This document shows positions 9,309 through 18,259 of a DNA stretch of 64,000 nt, piece after piece. A program made the position numbers and the translations under genes. The DNA is from Pseudomonas fluorescens (GTDB lineage Bacteria > Pseudomonadota > Gammaproteobacteria > Pseudomonadales > Pseudomonadaceae), in the NCBI RefSeq assembly GCF_000802965.1, contig NZ_JSAK01000006.1:97713-161712 (forward strand). Reading direction: 5' to 3'. How positions within the stretch are numbered: the first letter of the stretch is position 1; every line of letters starts with the position of its first letter. Below the pieces are notes generated by a model. That model was given only the letters and a program-made list of their open reading frames with translations, made no database searches and was not told the origin of the DNA.

Positions 9309-10393
9309 GGCGATCGTTCAAGTTTCGCCATGGGCTGTTGCTGCTGATCGTGGCCATCGGCGCCTTCCTGCTGCTGATGCCGACCAAAGTCAAACCGGTG
9401 GCCTGGAGCCCGCCACCGGCGCCGTCCCTCACCAGTGGTGTCTACGCTGATAACCAGCGCCTCAAAGGTGTGGAGCGCGTCGGCGCGGCGGATATCGACG
9501 GGCCGGAGGCGCTGTTGCTCGAAGGCGATACGCTGATCACCGGCCTGCATGACGGTCGGGTCATCCGCACCAGCCTGGACGGCAAGGTCACTAAAGTCCT
9601 GACCGATACCGGCGGCCGACCACTGGGCCTGGCCCGCCATCCCAATGGTTTGCTGGTGATCGCCGACGCGGTCAAGGGCTTGCTGTCGCTGGACGCCCAG
9701 GGCCGCCTGGTGGCACTGACCACGACCGCCAGCGGTGTGCCCTTCGGTTTCACTGACGACGTGGCCATCGACAAGTCCGGGCACTACGCCTATTTCAGCG
9801 ACGCCTCCAGCCGCTTCGGTTATGGCAAGGACGGTGAGGCGATCATCGAGCATGGCGGTGACGGGCGATTGCTGCGTTACGACTTCCAGACCGGGAAAAC
9901 CGCGGTGCTGCTGAACAAGCTGGAGTTCGCCAACGGCGTCACTCTGGGTCCGGACGACAGCTTTGTGTTGGTCAACGAAACCGGCGCCTATCGCATCAGT
10001 CGCTATTGGCTGAGCGGACCGAAAGCCGGCACTCATGATCTGTTCATCGACAACCTGCCGGGCTTGCCGGACAACCTGTCCTTCAATGGTCACGATCGCT
10101 TCTGGGTGGCGCTGTATGCCCCGCGCAACGCTCTGCTCGATGCCACGGCGGAGCATCCCTTGGTGCGAAAGATGATCGTGCGGGCCATGACCGTCTTGCC
10201 CAAACCGGTGGAAAAACGCGCCTTCGCGCTGGGGCTGGATCTTGAGGGTAAGGTCATCGCCAATCTGCAGGATGGCAGCAGCGGAAACTACTCGCCGATC
10301 ACCACCGTGCGCGAGTATGGGGAGTGGTTGTACTTGGGTTCGTTGAAAGCGAAAAACATGGCGCGATTGCCGCTGAGTAAAGCGTTGCAATAA
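9305..10393 (+). CDS. SMP-30/strictosidine-synthase-like beta-propeller protein, membrane anchored
   Basis: A 362-aa protein with an N-terminal hydrophobic anchor or uncleaved signal (about residues 9-25) followed by a six-bladed propeller. Motifs include GPEALLLEGDTLITGLHDG, GRPLGLARHPNGLLVIAD, DDVAIDKSGHYAYFSDAS and FANGVTLGPDDSFVLVNE, typical of SMP-30/gluconolactonase and strictosidine-synthase-like proteins. The domain would face the periplasm. It starts with GTG inside the stop of the hydroxylase gene (4-nt overlap), so the two are almost certainly co-translated. A hydrolase acting on a lactone or ester product of the hydroxylase is a reasonable hypothesis only. Confidence 0.85.
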   Translation: MRRSFKFRHGLLLLIVAIGAFLLLMPTKVKPVAWSPPPAPSLTSGVYADNQRLKGVERVGAADIDGPEALLLEGDTLITGLHDGRVIRTSLDGKVTKVLTDTGGRPLGLARHPNGLLVIADAVKGLLSLDAQGRLVALTTTASGVPFGFTDDVAIDKSGHYAYFSDASSRFGYGKDGEAIIEHGGDGRLLRYDFQTGKTAVLLNKLEFANGVTLGPDDSFVLVNETGAYRISRYWLSGPKAGTHDLFIDNLPGLPDNLSFNGHDRFWVALYAPRNALLDATAEHPLVRKMIVRAMTVLPKPVEKRAFALGLDLEGKVIANLQDGSSGNYSPITTVREYGEWLYLGSLKAKNMARLPLSKALQ

Positions 10394-10396
10394 ACC

Positions 10397-10486
10397 TGTA
10401 GGAGCGAGCCTGCTCGCGATGAGGTCCTGACAGTCGACATTGATTTTGAATGTGCTGCCGTCATCGCGAGCAGGCTCGCTCCTACA
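10397..10486. repeat. REP pair, TGTAGGAGCGAGCCTGCTCGC family
   Basis: Inverted arms TGTAGGAGCGAGCCTGCTCG and complement flank about 38 nt. It lies just after the 10393 stop, between convergent genes. Confidence 0.9.
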
Positions 10487-10506
10487 AGGGTTGGGGTAAA
10501 CCAGCA

Positions 10507-10749
10507 CTACCGGGGATCAACCTCGCCATCGCGTTCCGCATTATCGGTTTCTTCGCGCATGCGATCCCGGTCGATATCCGTGCCGTCGTCCTGGTCCATG
10601 GGGATGGCACCTTCGTTGTTCGGCAATTCGTCAATTCCCGGCTCGTCTTCCGGATTGACCGCAGTCCGGCCGGGACTCAAAGGTTCGGGATGGGTTGGAA
10701 TGGGGTCGTAGCCGCCCTGCTCTTCACTGGGAAATTTTGGGTCTGTCAT
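10507..10749 (-). CDS. Small acidic hypothetical protein
   Basis: An 80-aa, highly acidic, low-complexity protein rich in Asp, Glu and Pro (MTDPKFPSEEQGGYDPIPTH at the start). A clear GAGGTG RBS precedes ATG at 10749. No domain, signal peptide or membrane segment is visible and it is probably disordered. It resembles the other small acidic protein at 11895 in composition but not in sequence. Function unknown. Confidence 0.7.
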   Translation of the reverse strand: MTDPKFPSEEQGGYDPIPTHPEPLSPGRTAVNPEDEPGIDELPNNEGAIPMDQDDGTDIDRDRMREETDNAERDGEVDPR

Positions 10750-10859
10750 GAGGCACCTCGTGTCGAGCCGTCAAGTCGGGCTCTGAACATTCGAGGTGCC
10801 GGTTAACATCGCCGTTCCAATTATTCAGCCACCGATGGTCGGTGGGTCATGACGGTGCG

Positions 10860-11096
10860 TCAGGACGGCGATTGAAGTTGTTTGACGATCCTGTCCTTGA
10901 CCTCCAGGCGCTTGGCCTTGAGCCTGGTCACTGCGTCATCGCTGGATTTGGCTTCCTCTGCCTTCACCACCTCAGCATCCGCCTGCGAGTATTTATTTAT
11001 CAATGAATCCAGTAACGGATCATTGGTGCGTTTCTGCTGGATTTCTTCCTTTGTTGTGAAATTCAAATCCTTGTAAAGATCGTGTGGCACCGGCAT
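10860..11096 (-). CDS. DUF465/YdcH-like small coiled-coil protein
   Basis: A 78-aa helical protein starting MPVPHDLYKDLNF and containing the DUF465 hallmark of two short helices with a Leu/Lys/Glu-rich second half (AVTRLKAKRLEVKDRIVKQL). An excellent RBS (GGAGGTG) precedes ATG 11096; the ATG at 11126 has no RBS. DUF465 proteins are widespread and mostly of unknown function. Confidence 0.8.
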   Translation of the reverse strand: MPVPHDLYKDLNFTTKEEIQQKRTNDPLLDSLINKYSQADAEVVKAEEAKSSDDAVTRLKAKRLEVKDRIVKQLQSPS

Positions 11097-11313
11097 GGAA
11101 CACCTCCGTTTGTTAATCGGAAGCAAACGCGACTGATTGCGTTCGCCAACTATCAGAATGGCCTTGGTTTGCCGGTTCTGTCGACCATCTGTCAGACCAG
11201 CGGTGGCCGTTCGTCGCCCTGTCGCAAATGCGATAAAACCTTTACCCGCGCCGCAGCCTCCACAGAATAACGATCAACTCGATCGCCAATAAAAACTGTG
11301 TGGAGAAGAACCA

Positions 11314-11835
11314 ATGGACGGATTTAACCTGCGCCACCTCACGCTGGCCATCGCCCTGAGTACCAGCATGGGCGCGGCATTCGCGGCGACCTCCAATGAT
11401 TTTGTCGACAAGGCAGCCGCCGGCGGCATTGCCGAGATCGAGACCAGCCGACTGGCGCTGGAAAAAAGCCAATCGGCAGACGTCAAGGCTTTCGCCAACA
11501 TGATGATCACCGACCATTCCAAGGCCAACGACGAACTGGCCGCCATTGCGAAAAAGAACGACATCGAAGTGCCGGACACCACGACGCTGGTGAAACAGGC
11601 CAAGGAAAAAATCCTCGATATGCGTGATGAGTCCTTCGATGCGGCCTACGCCAATAATCAGGTGAAGGCTCACGAAGACACCATCGAGCTGTTCAAGAAA
11701 GAAGCCAACACCGTGACCGACGACAAAACCAAAGGCGCCACCGAGCTCAAGGGCTTTGCGCAAAAAATGTTGCCGGGACTGGAAAAACACCTGGATATGG
11801 CGAAAAAGCTTCAGGCCGCCCATCCGGACAAATAA
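11314..11835 (+). CDS. Exported DUF4142 (ferritin-like helical) protein
   Basis: A 173-aa protein with a Sec signal peptide (about residues 1-25, cleavage near AFAAT-SN) and a four-helix DUF4142 domain. Motifs are DFVDKAAAGGIAEIETSRLA, SADVKAFANMMITDHSKAN and a C-terminal FAQKMLPGLEKHLDMAKKL helix. DUF4142 proteins are periplasmic or outer-membrane associated and often stress induced; the conserved His/Glu pattern has been compared with ferritin-like folds, but metal binding is not demonstrated. A strong terminator follows. A GGAG RBS lies about 10 nt before the ATG. Confidence 0.9.
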   Translation: MDGFNLRHLTLAIALSTSMGAAFAATSNDFVDKAAAGGIAEIETSRLALEKSQSADVKAFANMMITDHSKANDELAAIAKKNDIEVPDTTTLVKQAKEKILDMRDESFDAAYANNQVKAHEDTIELFKKEANTVTDDKTKGATELKGFAQKMLPGLEKHLDMAKKLQAAHPDK

Positions 11836-11852
11836 CACCCTCACACACAAAT

Positions 11853-11883
11853 AGGCCGCATCCAGGATGCGGCCTCTTTGTTT
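11853..11883 (+). terminator. Terminator after DUF4142 gene
   Basis: A GC-rich hairpin (GGCCGCAT, CCAGG loop, ATGCGGCC) is followed by TCTTTGTTT. Confidence 0.85.
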
Positions 11884-11894
11884 AAGGGTTCCAC

Positions 11895-12095
11895 CTAGCC
11901 ACCGTCGGTGTCGATATCTGCATCGGTGTCATCACTGGGCTTGGGTCGATCAGGATTGGGTTTGAAGCCCGGGCTGAATTCATTGTCGTTATCGGTATGG
12001 CGATTTTTCTGATCAACCGCCGAGTCACCACTTTGTGGTTGCGGGGTTGCTTCCTCGGGCTGGCCAAGGTTGTCACGCTTGGGTTGGTCTTTCAT
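11895..12095 (-). CDS. Small acidic hypothetical protein
   Basis: A 66-aa hydrophilic protein (MKDQPKRDNLGQPEEATPQP at the N-terminus) ending in a run rich in Asp, Thr and Gly. It has a good RBS (GGGAGGT) before ATG 12095. It is predicted disordered by composition, has no recognisable domain, and is convergent with the DUF4142 gene. Function unknown. Confidence 0.65.
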   Translation of the reverse strand: MKDQPKRDNLGQPEEATPQPQSGDSAVDQKNRHTDNDNEFSPGFKPNPDRPKPSDDTDADIDTDGG

Positions 12096-12489
12096 GAGTA
12101 CCTCCCATCAATGCAAGCTCACGACTGAAACTGTCAGGCCTTGATGTTTCGAAGCCGTGACACAGGCAACGTTCCATCGGATGGATCAATACACCGCGAT
12201 TTCTACTGTGCAAGGCACCTGTAGGAGCTGCCGAAGGCTGCGATCTTTTGGCATTGCACGCCCCGTAGGAGCTGCCGAAGGCTGCGATCTTTTGACGTCG
12301 GCACAGGTTGCAGAAGATCAAGATCGGGATCAAAAGATCGCAGCCTTCGGCAGCTCCTACTACAGTCCGTATGCACATCCGATAAAAAACCTGTGGTCGC
12401 CGAACAACTATTTGTTGCGGCAAATGTCACTGCTTTGCGCCGGTCATTTTTCAGGGAATCGGCTGCATACAATCAAGGAGTCAAGTCTC
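12096..12489. other. 394-base intergenic stretch upstream of rsbR
   Basis: It holds the REP cluster at 12220-12364 and, further right, an AT-richer segment that ends with the AAGGAG RBS of rsbR at 12475-12480. The promoter of the stress module should lie between 12365 and 12474. I see no convincing sigma-70 or sigma-E promoter by eye. Confidence 0.5.
12220..12364. repeat. REP cluster, TGTAGGAGCTGCCGAAGG family
   Basis: Two direct copies (from 12220 and about 12264) and one inverted copy (about 12330-12364) of the motif GTAGGAGCTGCCGAAGGCTG followed by CGATCTTTTG. Confidence 0.9.
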
Positions 12490-13341
12490 ATGGCGGCACT
12501 GCAATCCAGCACTCTCGATGCGATGAAAAAAAACCAGACACAACTGCTTGCCGAATGGAAAAACGGCCTTGAGGCCAGTGGCGCCACGCGCAACCTCAAA
12601 GAGCAGGATCTGCAACAGCAGACCTCGGAATTCCTGCATCTGGTTATCTCGGGTCTGCAAAATGGCAACGGCCAAAACATTGCTGCGTCCGGCTGGGATG
12701 AAATTCGCCAGTTCCTCGACAAACTCTCCCATAGCCGCGCCCTGCTCGGCCAGGATTCGCACCAGACCGCCAGTTTCATCTTCTCGTTGAAAGGCCCGCT
12801 GTTTGCCCTGTTGCAGAATCATTACCAGGACAGCCCGGCCCTGTTGGCCGAGCAACTCTGGGAAATCTCCGAACTGCTCGACGCTCTGGGCATGCACACC
12901 ATCCGCACCTTCCAGAAGTCCCGCGAAGCGGTGATCAAGCGCCAGCAGGAAGAGTTGCTGGAACTGTCGACCCCGGTGGTCAAGCTTTGGGACGGCGTCC
13001 TGGCACTGCCCATGATCGGCACTCTCGACTCGCAGCGCACCCAAGTGGTGATGGAATCGCTGTTGCAGCGGATCGTCGACACCGGCTCCGAGATCGCCAT
13101 CATCGACATCACCGGCGTACCGACCGTCGACACGCTGGTGGCGCAACACCTGCTCAAGACCGTCACCGCCATTCGCCTGATGGGTGCCGATTGCATCATC
13201 AGCGGTGTGCGCCCGCAAATCGCCCAGACCATCGTGCACCTTGGGCTGGACCTGCAAGGCGTGGTGACCAAGGCCAACCTGGCCGATGCCCTGAAACTGG
13301 CCCTGACCCGGTTGGGACTGACCGTCAGCAAGGCGGATTGA
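12490..13341 (+). CDS. rsbR: RsbR-like stressosome protein (RsbRD_N + STAS)
   Basis: A 283-aa protein. An all-helical N-terminal sensor domain (about residues 1-155, RsbRD_N type) is joined to a C-terminal STAS domain (about 160-275). The STAS domain keeps both sites equivalent to the phospho-Thr of Bacillus RsbRA: Thr215 in TGVPTVDTLVAQ and Thr247 in GVRPQIAQTIV. In the family, RsbR and RsbS form the megadalton stressosome that sequesters RsbT until stress triggers phosphorylation. The start at 12490 has AAGGAG 9 nt upstream. It is first in a six-gene overlapping operon. The N-terminal domain is a candidate sensory input; the signal is unknown. Confidence 0.9.
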   Translation: MAALQSSTLDAMKKNQTQLLAEWKNGLEASGATRNLKEQDLQQQTSEFLHLVISGLQNGNGQNIAASGWDEIRQFLDKLSHSRALLGQDSHQTASFIFSLKGPLFALLQNHYQDSPALLAEQLWEISELLDALGMHTIRTFQKSREAVIKRQQEELLELSTPVVKLWDGVLALPMIGTLDSQRTQVVMESLLQRIVDTGSEIAIIDITGVPTVDTLVAQHLLKTVTAIRLMGADCIISGVRPQIAQTIVHLGLDLQGVVTKANLADALKLALTRLGLTVSKAD

Positions 13342-13345
13342 GCCG

Positions 13346-13708
13346 ATGGAACGCATACCGATTTTGCAAATGGGCGACTTCCTGCTGGTGACCATTCAGG
13401 TGGACATGCATGACCAGTTGGCCCTGACCCTTCAAGACGACTTGTCCGAGCGCATCAGCCGGACGTCCGCGCGCGGCGTGTTGATCGATATTTCCGCGCT
13501 GGACATGGTGGACTCGTTCATTGGTCGGATGATCGGGACGATTTCCGGGCTGTCGAGAATCATGGATGCCCAGACGGTACTGGTCGGCATGCAACCCGCG
13601 GTGGCCATCACCCTGGTGGAGCTTGGCCTGACCCTGCCCGGTGTCAGTACCGCGCTGAATGTCGAACGCGGGATGAAACTGCTTCAGGAACGAGTACGCA
13701 ACCAATGA
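13346..13708 (+). CDS. rsbS: RsbS-like STAS scaffold protein
   Basis: A 120-aa single STAS domain starting MERIPILQMGDFLLVTIQVD. The conserved phospho-acceptor is Ser57 in ISALDMVDSFIGRMIG, equivalent to the site in RsbS phosphorylated by RsbT. It starts 4 nt after the rsbR stop and overlaps rsbT by 4 nt (ATGA), so stoichiometric coupled expression of a stressosome core is likely. Confidence 0.92.
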   Translation: MERIPILQMGDFLLVTIQVDMHDQLALTLQDDLSERISRTSARGVLIDISALDMVDSFIGRMIGTISGLSRIMDAQTVLVGMQPAVAITLVELGLTLPGVSTALNVERGMKLLQERVRNQ

Positions 13709-14109
13709 CTGTGCGCAGCAGCGGCACTCATCCGATTCACATCGAGCAGGACGTGGTCCTGGCCCGCCAACTGACGCGCAAGCTCGCTCAGGAATGCGGC
13801 ATGCGCCTGATCGACCTGACAAAACTGGTGACCGCGGTCAGCGAATTGGCGCGCAACACCATGGTGTATGGCGGTGGCGGCGACATGGATTGGGAAATCC
13901 TCGATGAAAACTCGCGTACCGGCCTGCGCCTGCTCTTCCGTGACGAAGGGCCGGGCATTCCCGACATCAAACTGGCCATGACCGATGGCTGGACCTCCGG
14001 TTCCGGTTTGGGCCTGGGCCTGACCGGTGCCAAGCGCCTGGTGAATGAGTTCGAACTCGACACCGCGCCAGGCAAGGGCACTCGCATAACGATTACCCGA
14101 TGGACATGA
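13705..14109 (+). CDS. rsbT: RsbT-like serine kinase / switch protein
   Basis: A 134-aa GHKL-fold ATPase. The N-box is ELARNTMVYGGGG (about residues 48-60), the G1 box is DEGPGIPD (about 79-86) and the G2 loop is GSGLGLGLTGAKRL. In Bacillus RsbT phosphorylates RsbS and RsbR, then leaves the stressosome to activate a downstream partner such as the phosphatase RsbU or another output. Here the downstream partners are the next three genes. It overlaps rsbS by 4 nt and the next gene by 10 nt. Confidence 0.92.
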   Translation: MTVRSSGTHPIHIEQDVVLARQLTRKLAQECGMRLIDLTKLVTAVSELARNTMVYGGGGDMDWEILDENSRTGLRLLFRDEGPGIPDIKLAMTDGWTSGSGLGLGLTGAKRLVNEFELDTAPGKGTRITITRWT

Positions 14110-15116
14110 ATATCAGCGGCTCGATGACACAAGTGCTGGTCATCGAGGACAGCAGCCAGATCGGTCACGCCCGACGCACCGCGCAGAGACTCGCGGAACA
14201 ACACGGCTTCGATACCACGGATGCGGGACGTGTGGCGCTGGTCGCCACCGAGCTTGCCAGCAACATTCTCAAGCATGCTTCCCGTGGCGAATTGCACCTG
14301 AGGGTCTTGCCCCGCGCGAATGGCGCCGGCATCGAAATGCTCGCCATCGACCGCGCCAAGGGCTTTGATTTGCACGCGTGCCTGGCCGACGGTTTTTCCA
14401 CCGGCGGCACTCAGGGCATCGGGCTTGGCGCCGTGTCACGGCAGACTGAAGTGTTCGACGTGTATGCCGATTCACGGGGTGCCGTGCTGCTCACACGGTT
14501 GTATCCGCGAACGGACAAGGCCCCGGACCGACGCATTGGTGTCAGCCAGCATTCGTTGCACCACGATCCCGCTTGCGGCGATGTCTGGCACCTGGCGTTT
14601 GACGGGCCACGCATCAGCGCCCTGGTGATCGATGGCCTCGGTCATGGCGAGGAGGCGGAACGCGCCGCCCGCGCCGGTGAAAAAGCCTACGCGCTGATGC
14701 CGTTCGCCTCCCCGTTGCTGTTGCTGGAGGACATTCATCAAGCCATGACCGGCACTCGCGGCGGCGCACTGGCCATTGCCCAGTTCGACGGTGCCGGCGA
14801 CGCGTTGAAATTCGTCGGCATCGGCAACATCGGCGCCTGCCTGATCGCACCGGACAAATCCCGTGGCCTGGCGTCCCATCCCGGCATCGTCGGCGGCCAG
14901 TATCGAAAGGCGCAACCCTTTGACTATGCTCAGGTGAACGGACAGCTATTGATCATGTACAGCGACGGCCTGCAATCGCGTTGGAACCTGCAGGACTACC
15001 CCGGCCTGGTGCACCGCCATCCCGCCGTCATCGCTGCGATTCTGCACCGCGATTTCTGTCGTGGACGGGACGATGTCACGGTGTTGGTCATTGCTCTGGA
15101 GGCCGACCATGGCTGA
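14100..15116 (+). CDS. Anti-sigma-type ATPase fused to PP2C/SpoIIE-like phosphatase
   Basis: A 338-aa fusion. The N-terminal half is a second GHKL/HATPase_c_2 domain (ATELASNILKHA N-box near residues 43-54, GTQGIGLGAVSRQ near 103-115). The C-terminal half (about 145-335) is a PP2C/SpoIIE-like domain with ALVIDGLGHGEEAE, GGALAIAQFD, MYSDGLQSRW and GRDDVTVLVIAL. This looks like an RsbX-type phosphatase joined to a kinase-like module, so it could reset phosphorylated RsbR/RsbS; that is inference. ATG 14100 and ATG 14106 are both possible. The gene overlaps rsbT and its end overlaps the histidine kinase start by 8 nt. Confidence 0.88.
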   Translation: MDMNISGSMTQVLVIEDSSQIGHARRTAQRLAEQHGFDTTDAGRVALVATELASNILKHASRGELHLRVLPRANGAGIEMLAIDRAKGFDLHACLADGFSTGGTQGIGLGAVSRQTEVFDVYADSRGAVLLTRLYPRTDKAPDRRIGVSQHSLHHDPACGDVWHLAFDGPRISALVIDGLGHGEEAERAARAGEKAYALMPFASPLLLLEDIHQAMTGTRGGALAIAQFDGAGDALKFVGIGNIGACLIAPDKSRGLASHPGIVGGQYRKAQPFDYAQVNGQLLIMYSDGLQSRWNLQDYPGLVHRHPAVIAAILHRDFCRGRDDVTVLVIALEADHG

Positions 15117-15973
15117 ATTACCCATCAGTCAGATTGATGAACAAGCCGCACTGATCGCCCGCCTGCAAGGCGAAGCCAATGCCCTGCGTGAAGAGCTGGA
15201 CGAAACCAACCAGGGCGTTCTGGCGCTCTATGCCGAACTCGACACCCAGGCTGAACAGTTGCGCCAGGCTTCGGACCTGAAAAGTCGTTTCCTGTCGTAC
15301 ATGAGCCATGAGTTCCGCACGCCTTTGGGCTCGATCCTCAGCATCGCCAGCCTGCTCACCGACGAACTCGACGGCCCGCTCAGCCCCGAGCAGCACAAGC
15401 AGGTTGCATTCGTCAGCAATTCCGCCCGCGAACTGAGCGACATGGTCGACGACTTGCTGGATCTGGCGAAGATCGAGGCCGGGCGCATCAGCATTTCGCC
15501 GGCCTGGTTCGACATGTTCGACCTGTTTTCCGCGTTGCGCGGCATGTTTCGCCCGATTGTCGATGCCAGTGCGGTTGACCTGATTTTCGAGGAGCCGGTG
15601 GGGCTGCCGCATTTGTACACCGACGACAAGAAACTCGCGCAGATCCTGCGCAATTTCATCGCCAACTCGCTGAAGTTCACCACTCATGGGGAGGTCCGGG
15701 TCTCGGCCCGGCTGGAAAACAGCGATCACGTACGCTTTGCCGTCAGCGACACCGGAATAGGTATCGCTCCTGATTTACATGGCGCATTGTTTGAAGACTT
15801 CTCCCAGGTCGATTCACCGCTGCAAAAACGCCTGCGCGGCACCGGGCTCGGATTGTCCCTGTGCAAACGCTTCGCCGAGTTGCTGGGTGGCGAAGTCGGA
15901 ATGCAGAGTACGCCAGGCATTGGCTCGACCTTTTTCGTGATCATCCCGCTGGCCATCGCCGTGGAGCCTGCCG

Positions 15974-15984
<11 letters not shown>
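15109..15984 (+). CDS. Soluble sensor histidine kinase of the stressosome module
   Basis: A 291-aa kinase without membrane segments. An N-terminal coiled coil (about residues 9-57, ALIARLQGEANALREEL and following heptads) leads into HisKA with SHEFRTPLGS (phospho-acceptor His67) and a HATPase_c domain with NFIANSLKFT, SDTGIGIA and GTGLGLSLCKRF. With no sensor domain of its own, input probably comes by protein contact, plausibly from RsbT released by the stressosome. The start at 15109 (GGAGG RBS) overlaps the phosphatase gene, and the stop overlaps the next gene by 11 nt. Confidence 0.9.
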
Positions 15985-17917
<1,933 letters not shown>

Positions 17918-17941
17918 GATCAAAAGATCGCAGACCTGAAG

Positions 17942-18259
17942 GAGCCCACAGGTTGCGTGAACGCCACAGATCCCTGTAGGAGCTGGCCTGCCAGCGATGG
18001 CGATTTCGAGCGCGCCATCGCCAGCAAGCCGGCTCCTACAGAATGGTGTGAATCCCCAGGTTGTGTGAACGCCATAGATCCCTGTGGGAGCTGGCTTGCC
18101 AGCGATGGCGATTTCAAAGGCACCATCGCCAGCAAGCCGGCTCCTACAGAATGGTGTGAGCCCACAGGTTGTTTGAACGCCACAGATCCCTGTGGGAGCT
18201 GGCTTGCCAGCGATGGCGATTTCAAAGGCACCATCGCCAGCAAGCCGGCTCCTACAGAT
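17942..18259. repeat. Tandem REP array, three copies of a 108-bp unit
   Basis: Units begin at 17942, 18050 and 18158; the last is shortened. Each holds a full REP hairpin (CCTGTGGGAGCTGGCTTGCC ... AAGCCGGCTCCTACAG) plus a shared linker with GAACGCCA. Together with flanks it fills the 334 bases between the hybrid kinase and uvrA2. The last arm overlaps the uvrA2 3' end. Confidence 0.93.
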
